Shown here: positions 1-8,853 of the stretch, piece after piece | Numbering within the stretch: the stretch's first letter is position 1 | Layout: each line of letters begins with the position of its first letter | Assembly: GCF_014863585.1 (NCBI RefSeq) | Contig: NZ_CP062253.1 | Location: 3,064,501 to 3,128,500, forward strand | Reading direction: 5' to 3' | Length of the DNA stretch: 64,000 nucleotides | DNA from: Pseudomonas gozinkensis | GTDB taxonomy: Bacteria; Pseudomonadota; Gammaproteobacteria; Pseudomonadales; Pseudomonadaceae | Translations under genes and position numbers: made by a program | The notes under the pieces: generated by a model | What the model saw: only the letters and a program-made list of their open reading frames with translations | Databases searched by the model: none | What the model was told of the DNA's origin: nothing

Positions 1-1
1 T

Positions 2-415
2 CAAAGTACCCACGCTCGCAAAGCAAGTACGCTGATGTCGGTTGATGAATTGGCACAGAAGATAAATGCACTGGACGTCGCCGGGGTTACGCTGTCCGGG
101 GGGGAACCACTCGATCAGGCGCTAGCCCTGGAGCAATTAATACATGCCGTCGATGGCGAGAAAAACTGGATACTTTATACCGGCTATACGCCAAAAGAGA
201 TATTCCAGAACGAAGCCATGATTCGTGTTGTTAAAGCTGTAGATTTGACGCTGGCGGGTCGGTATCGGCATAACGCGCAACATCCCTATCAGCACAAGCA
301 GATTATTCAAAGCAGCGACAGAGTCGACATGGATTTTTTCCGTGCCAAACGAGTAGTCGAGTTTGTTGTTTCAAATTCTGGCGTTACCAAAACCGGTTTT
401 CCGATTCATCTATAA
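2..415 (+). CDS. Radical-SAM 4Fe-4S activase-like protein, 3' part
   Basis: The frame is open to the left edge, so the gene starts outside the window and only about the last 137 codons are seen. The visible part has the TLSGGEPL motif of radical-SAM activases, which contacts S-adenosylmethionine, then an ILYTGYT strand and a DLTLAGRY segment as in NrdG-type proteins (anaerobic ribonucleotide reductase activase family). The three-cysteine cluster motif must lie upstream. The residues just before the first internal ATG (STHARKAS) read like the stretch that follows the third cysteine, so that ATG is probably not the start. The next gene, a Ycf46-type AAA ATPase, starts 27 bp downstream on the same strand and is probably cotranscribed. 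Family is fairly sure; substrate is unknown. Confidence 0.7.
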   Translation, partial: QSTHARKASTLMSVDELAQKINALDVAGVTLSGGEPLDQALALEQLIHAVDGEKNWILYTGYTPKEIFQNEAMIRVVKAVDLTLAGRYRHNAQHPYQHKQIIQSSDRVDMDFFRAKRVVEFVVSNSGVTKTGFPIHL

Positions 416-442
416 CTCAGTTCAAGCGCAGGGATAACAGGC

Positions 443-2053
443 ATGAACCGCACCAAGCAGATCACAGATTACCTCAAGGCGCGTTATGCGATTTTGGTCA
501 TTGAGACCTTCGAGGAAGAACGTGCACTCAATGAGATTTCTGAAATTGCCAAGACGCTGAGCCATCGTTTATTCGTCTGGAACTCGACGATGGGCGTCCA
601 GATAAATGGCGTCGTGGCCGGAGATAAAACCTTTGATTTGAAAATGGCCCTGGATTTTTGCGAAGAAAAGGCGAAGGAGGAGGGCAGCAAGAATATTTTT
701 GTTTTTTGTGATGCTCATAACTACCTTGGCTCAAGCTGCAATCCGGTTTATCGCCGCCGACTTCGAGATTTGGCCATCAATATCCGTTCACGTGGGTATC
801 GAAGTAATTGCATTGTCGTAGCGCCCAGCTTTGAAATTGCCAATGATCTTCAAAAGGAAATCACGCTGATTGATTTTCCTTTGCCATCAAGAGACGAGGT
901 CAAGGGTCAGATAAATAACTTTGTCAATTCCTGGCAAGGTAATGACAGCGTCAAGATTGACCTTTCCAGTGAAGTCAACGACAAACTCATTGATGCTGCA
1001 TTGGGGCTCACGGGATTGGAGATTGACAATAGTCTGTCTCGTTCATTGGTATCCAGTCTGAGTTTGAATGAAAACACCGTAAACGATCTGCTTTCCGAGA
1101 AAAAACAAATCATACGAAAGACAGGGATCCTTGAATACATCGACTCAAAGCTGAATCTTGAGGATGTTGGGGGGCTGGCAACGCTCAAGAAGTGGCTCCA
1201 TTTGCGCAGCCAGTGTTTTGGGCAGCTTGCCAAGGAGTTCGGTGTCGGAACTCCGAAAGGTTTGCTCTTGACTGGCGTTCCTGGTTGCGGCAAGTCGCTG
1301 ACGGCGAAATGCGTAGCGTCGTCATGGAACATGCCTTTACTGCGATTGGACATGGGCAAGATATTCCAGGGGGTGGTTGGCTCTTCAGAATCCAATATTC
1401 GTTCCGCCCTGCGTACCGCAGAAGCTGTTTCCCCCTGCATCCTGTGGATCGATGAAATTGAAAAAGGTCTTTCCGGTTCTTCCGGAGGAGCATCGGACGG
1501 TGGCACGGCTACACGGGTATTCGGCACGCTGTTGACCTGGATGCAAGAAAAAACGGCGCCTGTTTTTGTGTTTGCTACCGCCAACAACATCAATAGCCTG
1601 CCGCCGGAGTTGTTGAGAAAGGGGCGGTTCGACGAAATATTTTTCGTTGATTTCCCGTCGACACTGGAAAGAAAGAAGATTCTTGAAATACACCTGAAGA
1701 AATTGAAGCGTGACCCTGAAAAGTTCGATCTGGATCGATTGTCTGCTTTAGGAGGCGAGTCGAATTTTGGTCAGGACATTGTGCTGTCTGGTGCTGAAAT
1801 CGAAGCCTGGGTCGGGGATTCGCTGATTGAAGCGTTCTCACGGCGCATGAGTGGTTCTGATGATGCAAGCGATCTGTCGATGGCTGATTTCGAAACGACT
1901 ATTTCGCGCTTGGTACCCATGAGCAAAATGCGCAAGGACGAGTTTACAAGGCTTCGTGATTGGGCGAATCAAAACGCGATCAGTGCTTCGGCCATGGTTG
2001 CCGGCCTGAATGACACGGAAACTCAAATCGGTGGCAGGCAGATCGATTTTTAA
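443..2053 (+). CDS. Ycf46-like AAA+ ATPase
   Basis: 536 residues. Residues 1-220 match the N-terminal region of Ycf46 proteins (ARYAILVIETFEEERAL near the start, a KEITLIDFPLPS segment near 150). The AAA+ module follows: Walker A GVPGCGKS at 278-285, Walker B ILWIDEIE with Asp337/Glu338, then sensor/arginine-finger region ELLRKGRFDEI. No membrane segment or signal peptide is visible, so it is cytosolic. Ycf46 proteins are poorly characterised; cyanobacterial members have been linked to carbon uptake. The partner upstream is a radical-SAM protein, and an ATPase that remodels the target or the activase is an inference. Base composition is clearly more AT-rich than the operon that follows. Function unknown. 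Confidence 0.8.
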   Translation: MNRTKQITDYLKARYAILVIETFEEERALNEISEIAKTLSHRLFVWNSTMGVQINGVVAGDKTFDLKMALDFCEEKAKEEGSKNIFVFCDAHNYLGSSCNPVYRRRLRDLAINIRSRGYRSNCIVVAPSFEIANDLQKEITLIDFPLPSRDEVKGQINNFVNSWQGNDSVKIDLSSEVNDKLIDAALGLTGLEIDNSLSRSLVSSLSLNENTVNDLLSEKKQIIRKTGILEYIDSKLNLEDVGGLATLKKWLHLRSQCFGQLAKEFGVGTPKGLLLTGVPGCGKSLTAKCVASSWNMPLLRLDMGKIFQGVVGSSESNIRSALRTAEAVSPCILWIDEIEKGLSGSSGGASDGGTATRVFGTLLTWMQEKTAPVFVFATANNINSLPPELLRKGRFDEIFFVDFPSTLERKKILEIHLKKLKRDPEKFDLDRLSALGGESNFGQDIVLSGAEIEAWVGDSLIEAFSRRMSGSDDASDLSMADFETTISRLVPMSKMRKDEFTRLRDWANQNAISASAMVAGLNDTETQIGGRQIDF

Positions 2054-2070
2054 TGCCGCACGTCAGCAGG

Positions 2071-2111
2071 CGACTTGCTGGTCTTGCGCCGTGCGCAGGA
2101 CCAGCAAGTCG
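2071..2111. terminator. Hairpin between convergent genes
   Basis: Perfect 13-bp inverted repeat (CGACTTGCTGGTC at 2071-2083 with its complement at 2099-2111) that also contains an inner TGCGC/GCGCA pair, so almost the whole 41 bp can fold. It sits between the 3' ends of the AAA ATPase gene (+) and the cytochrome gene (-). There is no clear T-run on either side, so terminator function is an inference. Confidence 0.55.
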
Positions 2112-2132
2112 ATGCTTTCCATCAAGCTCTCC

Positions 2133-3485
2133 CTAGCGCATCTGCAGGATGATCGGGCTGCTGCTGGCCGGGTCGGTGTGTTCACGCAGTTTGCCGACCG
2201 TCTGCGCATCAACGGCGCTGCCCTGATTGCCCCAGGTGCTGCGCATGAACGTCAGCACTTCGGCGATCTGTTGATCCGACAGCTGCTCACGGAAGGCCGG
2301 CATGCGATAGGCATCCGGCACGCCGGCCGCCACGACACGCTGCGAACCATTGAGCGTGATGTTGATTGCCGAGGCACTTTCCCTGGCCAGTGCGGAAGTG
2401 GCGCCGGCCAGCGGCGGCATCCATTGCGATTGACCCTTGCCGTCCAGGCCGTGGCACGACGCACAGCGCGTCACGTAGGTATGAGCACCTGGCGAGTCCA
2501 GGCGTTCGGCTGCCGAAACCGCCTGATACTGCCAGGGTGCGCCATCCCGCTCGCGATCCCCGGGAAGCGACTTCAGGTAGTGGGCAATCGCGGTCAGATC
2601 GTCATCGCTCATGAACTGCGTGGAGTTGTTGAACGCCTCGGTCATCGAGCCGTAGACCACCGCGTGTTGGTTGCGCCCGCTCTTGAGGAACTGCACGATC
2701 TCCGGCTCGCTCCAGCGGCCCAGGCCGGTGTTGTGGTCATCGCGCAGGCTCGGCGCGTACCAGCCATCGAGCAAGGCGCCGGCAAGGTACGGCTTGCCGG
2801 AGTCATCCAGTGCCTTCTCGTTGAACGCCAGGCCGCGGGGCGTATGGCAACTGCCACAGTGCCCGGCGCCCTGAACGAGGTAAGCGCCACGGTTCCACTG
2901 TTCATCCTGCGACGGTTTGGTCACGTAAGGTTCGGCGTCGACAAACACGCCGTTCCACAGTGCAATCGGCCAGCGCAGGTTCAGCGGAAACGGAATGGCA
3001 CTCGGGATGTTCGCCTGTTTCACCGGCGCCACGCCTTTCATGAAGAAGGCATACAGCGCTCGAACATCTTCATCACTGAGCTTGGCGTAGGACGGGTAGG
3101 GCATCGCCGGATACAGACGGCGACTGTCCGGCGCCACGCCGTGACGCACGGCACGGTCGAAGTCCGCCAGGCTGTAGTGGCCGATGCCGGTTTCGGTGTC
3201 CGGGGTGATATTGGTCGCATGGATTGAGCCCAGCGGCGTGGCCATTTCCAGGCCGCCGGCGAATGGTGCGCCACCCGGCACGCTGTGACAGGCCACGCAA
3301 TCGCTGAGCCTGGCAACGTATTCGCCACGGGCGACCAGCGCCGGGTCGATATCGGCCGCGGCGATCTGATGGGTTTCCAGGCGCGAGACAGGCTCGCGAG
3401 TGACATACCAGGCCAGCAGGCCTGCCGCGACCAGGCACGGCACGGCCAGCCAGCCAGCGGTTCTTGCGAATCGGCTGTTGTTCAT
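2133..3485 (-). CDS. Triheme cytochrome c subunit of aldehyde/isoquinoline-type dehydrogenase
   Basis: 450 residues with an N-terminal uncleaved anchor or signal (AGWLAVPCLVAAGLLAWYV) and three heme c motifs, CVACH, CGSCH and CASCH, each in its own cytochrome domain. This is the layout of the membrane cytochrome subunit that takes electrons from periplasmic alcohol or molybdenum aldehyde dehydrogenases and passes them to the respiratory chain. The start is placed at ATG 3485, preceded by GGAG five bases upstream; an in-frame TTG 21 bases earlier overlaps the previous gene. It is the last gene of a three-gene operon with the Mo subunit and the 2Fe-2S subunit. Substrate of the complex is not evident from sequence. 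Confidence 0.88.
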   Translation of the reverse strand: MNNSRFARTAGWLAVPCLVAAGLLAWYVTREPVSRLETHQIAAADIDPALVARGEYVARLSDCVACHSVPGGAPFAGGLEMATPLGSIHATNITPDTETGIGHYSLADFDRAVRHGVAPDSRRLYPAMPYPSYAKLSDEDVRALYAFFMKGVAPVKQANIPSAIPFPLNLRWPIALWNGVFVDAEPYVTKPSQDEQWNRGAYLVQGAGHCGSCHTPRGLAFNEKALDDSGKPYLAGALLDGWYAPSLRDDHNTGLGRWSEPEIVQFLKSGRNQHAVVYGSMTEAFNNSTQFMSDDDLTAIAHYLKSLPGDRERDGAPWQYQAVSAAERLDSPGAHTYVTRCASCHGLDGKGQSQWMPPLAGATSALARESASAINITLNGSQRVVAAGVPDAYRMPAFREQLSDQQIAEVLTFMRSTWGNQGSAVDAQTVGKLREHTDPASSSPIILQMR

Positions 3486-3502
3486 AAACGCTCCGGCGCG
3501 GA

Positions 3503-5755
3503 TCAAGTGAAGGTGTGTCGGCTCAGGGGCAGGCTGCGTACCCGTTGCCCGGTCAGCGTTGCCACCGCATTGGCGACGGCGGGCGCGACGGCCGGCAACG
3601 GCGGTTCACCGATGCCCCCCATTTTTTCCCCGCTCTCGACCACACGCACATGAACCCGGGCCATCCGTGCAGGCGGCAGGATCGGATACAAGTCGTAGTT
3701 GCGCGCCCGGGGTTTGCCATCGATCCACACGGCTTCTTCCACCAACGTCTGCGACAGTCCCAGTGCCACGGCGCCATTGACCTGAGCCTCGACAATCGCC
3801 GGGTTGACGATGCTGCCGGGGTCAATCGCCTGCCAGATGTCGTGCACCTTGACCTGGCCATTCTCGAGGGAGACCTCGGCGATCACCGCAGTCTCTGTAC
3901 CGAACGGTGAAGCCATGGCCACGCCGCGGGCACGTCGGCTGCCATCCTCGGCGGTAAACGGGCCACGCTTCCAGCCGCCCGACAGTTCACCCACCGCTTG
4001 CAGCAGCGTGGTCAGGCGTTTGTTGTCACGCAGCAAATGCAGGCGCAGGTCGAATGGGTCTTTGCCGCCCTTGTCGGCCAGTTCATCAAGGAACGATTCA
4101 TAGAAGAAGTCGTTGAGGGAATTGCCCACCGAACGCCAGTAACCCAACATCGCCGGACCTTTGACGTAGATCTGCGCGATGCGCTTGTTGGGGATTGCGT
4201 AGGATTTGCCGGACAAACCTTCGAGCGCCGTCGGGTCAAGTTTTTCGCCCTGCTTGCCGGCAAGTGCCTCGGTCGGGCCTTCGGTGGCACTGATCGCTTC
4301 GATTGCCAGCGGCCAGCCGTCGGTGTCCAGTGCGGCACGGAAATTCACGGCGGCAACGGGGCGGAGCACGTCGCGCAGGAACTCTTCCTCGCGACTCCAG
4401 ATCAGTTTGACCGGGCGACCCACCGCTTTGGACAGCGCGATCGCCTGAGGGTAGGGACTGGCCGAGTCATAGAGAAAATGCCGGCCGAAGAACCCGCCCA
4501 GCAGCGGCGAATGCAAGGTGATGCGCGACGGATCCAGCCCTGTGCGTTTGGCGATGTCGGCACGAAACATGTCCGGCGCCTGATTCGGCAACCAGACTTC
4601 CAGCGAGCCGTCCGGATTGAACCGGGCCAGTGCTGAAGGTGGCTCCAGTTGCCCATGGTTCAGGTACTGGTTGTGGTAAGTGGCGTCGATCCGGGTCTTG
4701 GTCTCCTTGAGAATCGAAGCCACATCGCCTTCATGTTCATCATCTTTGGCGGGGCTTTTATCTTCAGCGAGACGCTTGAACCAGGCATCGCTGGAAAAGT
4801 CGGCGGGCATCGGCCGCACTTTGCTGTCGGCCGTGGGCTCTTGCCAGTCGACCTGAATCGCCTCGACGGCACGTCTGGCGTGCCACCAGCGCTCGGCGAC
4901 CACCGCCACGGCCCCCGGCAGACGGTGCACGGAATGCACGCCCTTCATCGCCTTGACCTGGTCTTCGTTGCGCAGGTTGCCGACCGTCATCCCCAGGCGC
5001 GGGGCATGTTGAACCGCGGCATGCAGCATGTCGTCGACCTTCAGATCGATGCTGTAAAGCGCCTTGCCCGTGGACTTGTCGTAGGCATCGAGGCGCTTCA
5101 CCGGTTTGCCGATCCAGCGGAACTGGCTCGGGTCACGCAGTTTCACAGAGGCCGGATCGGGAACCGGCAGATCCATCGCGCGCTCGGCCAGTTCACCGTA
5201 GGCCAGCGAGCGGCCCGACTTCGCATGCACCACCTTGCCAGGCTCGGTGCTCAACTCGCTCACCGGCACGCCCAGTTGCTGCGCACCCGCCTGCAGCAGC
5301 ATGGCGCGGGCGAGGGCACCGAGGCGGCGCATGACCGGGTAACTCATGCGTACCGACATGCTGCCGCCGGTGATGCGCATGCCGTTTTCCAACACCACAT
5401 AGGCTTCGCCGGGCGGTGCCGCTTCGACCAGAAAGGTCGCCGGGTCGGCATCCAGTTCTTCACCGACGATCTGTGCCATGGCGGTGAAGGTCCCTTGTCC
5501 GCCTTCCATGAACGGGCAGAGCAGACGCACGCGGTTGTCCGGGCGGATCTCGAGAAACGCCGGGACTTGGGTGCCGCGCTCGGCCGTCGCTGCAACGGCA
5601 GCCTGCACGCGTGTCGCACCGAGCGGCAGACCGAAGCCGAGCACCAGCGCGCCGACGGCGGTGCCGGTCAGAAAACGCCTGCGCGAAACATTGACCGGTT
5701 CATGCAGATCCAGTACTGACGCGTGCTGTGAAGGGTCGATACGAACGTTCATCAC
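3503..5755 (-). CDS. Molybdopterin-binding subunit of xanthine-dehydrogenase-family aldehyde oxidoreductase (IorB-like)
   Basis: 750 residues. A Tat-type signal (SRRRFLTGTAVGALVLG) lies near residues 24-40, so it is exported folded to the periplasm. The body matches single-chain Mo-binding subunits of the IorB/PaoC group; the IGEPPLP motif near the C-terminus carries the glutamate that acts at the molybdenum in this family. It overlaps the upstream 2Fe-2S gene by 4 bp (ATGA) and is followed by the cytochrome gene, so translation is probably coupled. The complex hydroxylates an aldehyde or N-heterocycle with electrons going through 2Fe-2S and heme c; the exact substrate is unknown. Aldehyde dehydrogenase is the likeliest role. 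Confidence 0.88.
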   Translation of the reverse strand: MMNVRIDPSQHASVLDLHEPVNVSRRRFLTGTAVGALVLGFGLPLGATRVQAAVAATAERGTQVPAFLEIRPDNRVRLLCPFMEGGQGTFTAMAQIVGEELDADPATFLVEAAPPGEAYVVLENGMRITGGSMSVRMSYPVMRRLGALARAMLLQAGAQQLGVPVSELSTEPGKVVHAKSGRSLAYGELAERAMDLPVPDPASVKLRDPSQFRWIGKPVKRLDAYDKSTGKALYSIDLKVDDMLHAAVQHAPRLGMTVGNLRNEDQVKAMKGVHSVHRLPGAVAVVAERWWHARRAVEAIQVDWQEPTADSKVRPMPADFSSDAWFKRLAEDKSPAKDDEHEGDVASILKETKTRIDATYHNQYLNHGQLEPPSALARFNPDGSLEVWLPNQAPDMFRADIAKRTGLDPSRITLHSPLLGGFFGRHFLYDSASPYPQAIALSKAVGRPVKLIWSREEEFLRDVLRPVAAVNFRAALDTDGWPLAIEAISATEGPTEALAGKQGEKLDPTALEGLSGKSYAIPNKRIAQIYVKGPAMLGYWRSVGNSLNDFFYESFLDELADKGGKDPFDLRLHLLRDNKRLTTLLQAVGELSGGWKRGPFTAEDGSRRARGVAMASPFGTETAVIAEVSLENGQVKVHDIWQAIDPGSIVNPAIVEAQVNGAVALGLSQTLVEEAVWIDGKPRARNYDLYPILPPARMARVHVRVVESGEKMGGIGEPPLPAVAPAVANAVATLTGQRVRSLPLSRHTFT

Positions 5756-6207
5756 GCTTCTCCCTTGCCGGCAAGCTCATGCACGGCGGCATGAATGGCG
5801 TTGTAAGTACCGCAGCGGCACAGGTTGACCATCGCTGCCTCGATTTGCGCATCACTGGGCTTGGGGTTTTGTTTGAGCAGGGCCGTGGCGGCCATCACTT
5901 GCCCGGACTGGCAGTACCCGCACTGGGCGACCTGCAGATCGACCCAGGTCGAGACCACCCGTTTGCCTACGTCATCGGCTTCGATGGCCTCGATTGTGGT
6001 GACCTCGCGGCCTACCACACCCGCCACCGGCGTGACGCACGAGCGCACCACATTGCCGTCCACCAGCACCGAGCAGGCGCCGCATTGCGCCAGTCCGCAG
6101 CCGTACTTGGTCCCGGTCATGCCCAGATCATCGCGGATCACCCACAGCAAGGGCGTGTCGGCGTCGGCATCGACCTGGTAAGTCTTCTGGTTGATTCGTA
6201 GTTCCAT
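5752..6207 (-). CDS. 2Fe-2S subunit of molybdenum aldehyde oxidoreductase (IorA-like)
   Basis: 151 residues, the usual size for the small iron-sulfur subunit. The N-terminal plant-ferredoxin cluster is seen as CGLAQCGAC plus a later Cys (VRSC), and the C-terminal helical cluster as CGYCQSG and CRCGTY. It has no signal peptide of its own, so it presumably travels to the periplasm with the Tat-borne large subunit. It is the first gene of the operon; the AraC regulator gene lies 78 bp upstream on the same strand. Its role is electron transfer from the Mo cofactor to the cytochrome subunit. Confidence 0.9.
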   Translation of the reverse strand: MELRINQKTYQVDADADTPLLWVIRDDLGMTGTKYGCGLAQCGACSVLVDGNVVRSCVTPVAGVVGREVTTIEAIEADDVGKRVVSTWVDLQVAQCGYCQSGQVMAATALLKQNPKPSDAQIEAAMVNLCRCGTYNAIHAAVHELAGKGEA

Positions 6208-6285
6208 GGTTCACCCGCTTGATCATCGGTTGACGTGCATTGTTATGAGCGGTGACACGCGTCGAGGCGCATCACCGGTTTTCGT

Positions 6286-7218
6286 TCAGTTCGCAATTGT
6301 GCCGAGCGCTTCTGCCTCGAATGGCTGTCCGCGCAAAAGGGCTATGTCACGACTCGGCGCGGTGCCGAAGAGCCGGCCGTACTCGCGGCTGAACTGCGAA
6401 GGACTTTCATAGCCGACCGCAAACGCCGCGCGCGAAACGTCCAGGCGCTCGACCAGCATCAGTCGGCGGGCTTCGTTCAGCCGCAGCCATTTCTGGTACT
6501 GCAACGGACTCATGCCGGTGAGCTGGCGGAAATGATGGTGAAAGGTCGGCGCGCTCATCTGCACCCGCGCGGCCAGATCGTCGATGCGCAGGGCATCGGT
6601 GTAGTTGACCTTGAGCCAGTCGATGGCCTTGGCGATGCGATAACCCTGGCCATCGACGGCAGTGATCTGCCGCAGTCGCGGGCCTTGGTCGGTGTGCAGC
6701 AGCCGATAGTGGATCTCTCGCAGAATCAGCGGTGCCAGCACGGGGATCGCCTCGGGCTCATCGAGCAACGCCAGCAGGCGATCGAGCGCGTCCTCCAGCG
6801 CTGACGACAGGTTGCCAATCGCGGCGCCCGTACCCGTTGATGGCTGACGTTTCGCGGGTAAACCGCTCTTGGTGATGACCTCGGCAAGCATGCTGACATC
6901 CAGTTTCAGTACGAGGCCGACACAGGGCTGCTCGGGACTGGCGAGCATCACTTCGGAGTTGGCGGGCAGATCCAGCGAGGTGACCAGAAACCGCGAAGGA
7001 TCATAGCTGTAGCCCTCACCACCGACCCACAAGCGCTTTTCGCCGCGGCCCACGAGAATCAGGCTGGGTTCGATCATGCACACAACGGGGGGCGCCGGCT
7101 GGTCGCGACGAAACAGCGTCAGGCCGGGTATGGCCGTGGAGAAGTCACCCGGTGCGCTCATGCGCGGGTCGATGTGCAAGGCCAAAGGCGATTCCTGGGG
7201 CAGGGACGTTGGGATCAT
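6286..7218 (-). CDS. AraC-family transcriptional regulator
   Basis: 310 residues. Residues about 15-195 form an AraC-type N-terminal cupin-like ligand domain; residues about 205-300 hold the double helix-turn-helix (DDLAARVQMSAPTFHHHFRQ and AAFAVGYESPSQFSREYGRL). It is directly upstream of, and codirectional with, the molybdoenzyme operon, so activation of that operon in response to an aldehyde-like ligand is a reasonable inference. An AGGAG site lies about nine bases before the ATG. The divergent MFS gene starts 229 bp away and could share the control region. Confidence 0.88.
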   Translation of the reverse strand: MIPTSLPQESPLALHIDPRMSAPGDFSTAIPGLTLFRRDQPAPPVVCMIEPSLILVGRGEKRLWVGGEGYSYDPSRFLVTSLDLPANSEVMLASPEQPCVGLVLKLDVSMLAEVITKSGLPAKRQPSTGTGAAIGNLSSALEDALDRLLALLDEPEAIPVLAPLILREIHYRLLHTDQGPRLRQITAVDGQGYRIAKAIDWLKVNYTDALRIDDLAARVQMSAPTFHHHFRQLTGMSPLQYQKWLRLNEARRLMLVERLDVSRAAFAVGYESPSQFSREYGRLFGTAPSRDIALLRGQPFEAEALGTIAN

Positions 7219-7447
7219 GCGGGCTCACTCCTGTTGACCGAACTCTAATCCGCGCGCGAGACGTTTCCTATCCGTCACCCTGCATCGCCAGAGGATCAGG
7301 CAAGCATTCAAGAGGAATGCGCTAGGGAAGCCCCGGATTGACCGGGAGAATGTGTCTATCTGTTTCAGGGGCAGTGACCGGACGGGCGACAAACTGCTTG
7401 CCCCTGCGCATCACATCCACACGTTTTTCGCACCACAGGTAGTTTTC

Positions 7448-8656
7448 ATGACGTTACCCTCTACAGATCCTTCCAAAAGAGCAGGCGGCTGGAGCGCCGT
7501 GCTGGCCATGTCGCTGGCCGCGTTCGCCCTGGTCGCTTCAGAGTTCATGCCCGTCAGCCTGCTGACGCCCATCGCAGCAGACCTGCACATCACCGAAGGC
7601 CAGGCAGGACAGGGGATTTCCGTGTCCGGTGCCTTTGCATTGATCACCAGTTTGTTGATTGCTTCAGTCGCTGCTCGCGTCGAACGCAAGAAGCTTCTGC
7701 TGGGCCTGACCTTGCTGATGATCGTCTCCGGAACGGTCGTCGCGCTTGCCCCGGGCTACCCGTCATTCATGTTTGGGCGTGCCTTGATCGGGATAGCGAT
7801 TGGTGGTTTCTGGTCGCTGTCGGCGGCGACTGCAATGCGACTGGTGAAGCCGGCACAGGTTTCCCGTGCGCTGGCTATCGTCAATGGCGGTAATGCTTTG
7901 GCTACGGTCATTGCCGCTCCGGCGGGGAGCTTTCTTGGCTCGTTGATCGGCTGGCGTGGCGCATTCTTCTGTGTGGTTCCGGTCGCTGTGCTTGCCGCTG
8001 TGTGGCTGCTGGTGAGCCTGCCGTCCTTCAAGGCCGAACGCCAGGCAAGCAGCGGCAATGTCCTGCGGCTGATGAAGCAGTTGCCAGTGGCCTTGGGCAT
8101 GGTTGCCGTCAGCGCATTTTTCATGGGCCAGTTCATGCTGTTCACCTACCTGCGGCCATTTCTTGAGGGTGTGACTGGCGTCAGTGTCTCAACCTTGTCG
8201 TTCATGTTGCTGGGGTTGGGACTGGCAGGTTTTATCGGCACTTTTCTGATCGAACGGTTTATGGGGCGCGGCCTCTATCGCACGCTGACCATCATCCCGC
8301 TGATCATGGCGGCCATCGCGCTGGCGTTGGTCAGCTTCGGCAAATCACCGCTGCTGACCGCCGTGCTGCTTGGACTCTGGGGGCTGGTTGCCACGGCCGC
8401 GCCGGTCGGCTGGTGGACGTGGCTGGCGCAAACGCTCCCGGATGACGCGGAAGCCGGAGGCGGCTTGCTCGTAGCGATTGTCCAACTGGCAATCGCCGGC
8501 GGCGCAATCATTGGTGGTCTGGCCTTTGATCTGAGTGGTTACAAAGCCACTTTCGAGCTGAGTGCCGCTGTCTTGGTCGCCGCGTCTGTGCTGGCCTGGC
8601 TGGCCGGGCGCAATGCCACGGAAATTCATCTTGTCGAGTCGATCGCGACGGCCTGA
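7448..8656 (+). CDS. MFS transporter (AraJ/YdhP-like drug/sugar exporter)
   Basis: 402 residues from ATG 7448; the frame is open further upstream but that part lacks protein character. Twelve hydrophobic segments are visible, beginning with LAMSLAAFALVASEFMPVSL, a signature start of the DHA1 group related to AraJ/YdhP. These are proton-coupled exporters of the inner membrane. It is divergent from the AraC gene and convergent with the minus-strand redox cluster, ending 26 bp from the small ORF. Substrate unknown. Confidence 0.85.
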   Translation: MTLPSTDPSKRAGGWSAVLAMSLAAFALVASEFMPVSLLTPIAADLHITEGQAGQGISVSGAFALITSLLIASVAARVERKKLLLGLTLLMIVSGTVVALAPGYPSFMFGRALIGIAIGGFWSLSAATAMRLVKPAQVSRALAIVNGGNALATVIAAPAGSFLGSLIGWRGAFFCVVPVAVLAAVWLLVSLPSFKAERQASSGNVLRLMKQLPVALGMVAVSAFFMGQFMLFTYLRPFLEGVTGVSVSTLSFMLLGLGLAGFIGTFLIERFMGRGLYRTLTIIPLIMAAIALALVSFGKSPLLTAVLLGLWGLVATAAPVGWWTWLAQTLPDDAEAGGGLLVAIVQLAIAGGAIIGGLAFDLSGYKATFELSAAVLVAASVLAWLAGRNATEIHLVESIATA

Positions 8657-8682
8657 CGAGTTCACATACAACCCGTTTCGCC

Positions 8683-8853
8683 CTAGGGCTCAAGCATCAA
8701 ACTGCGCCAAACGATAACGGGCGGTTCAACCTGCGCAACATCCGGTTGAGGCACTTGCTGCTCCTCTGGCGAAATCACCTCGGCTGATGTCCGCTCAAGC
8801 AATAAAAGCCGTGCAGTTTCTACGGTCGATTCATGAGTCGGCGGCGTGGTCAT
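8683..8853 (-). CDS. 56-residue small protein, translationally coupled
   Basis: A 57-codon frame starting MTTPPTHESTVETARLLLLE and ending VIVWRSLMLEP. Its ATG overlaps the TGA of the upstream zinc-type dehydrogenase gene as ATGA (8850-8853), the usual sign of translational coupling, and it fits the 194-bp gap before the convergent MFS gene. Composition is acidic and Pro/Glu-rich in the middle, with no membrane segment. No family is recognised. Reality rests on the overlap and on the sensible composition. Confidence 0.5.
   Translation of the reverse strand: MTTPPTHESTVETARLLLLERTSAEVISPEEQQVPQPDVAQVEPPVIVWRSLMLEP

Noticed and set aside
2010..3227. 405-codon plus-strand frame over the cytochrome gene
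   Set aside because: Shadow; the minus strand has three CxxCH motifs.
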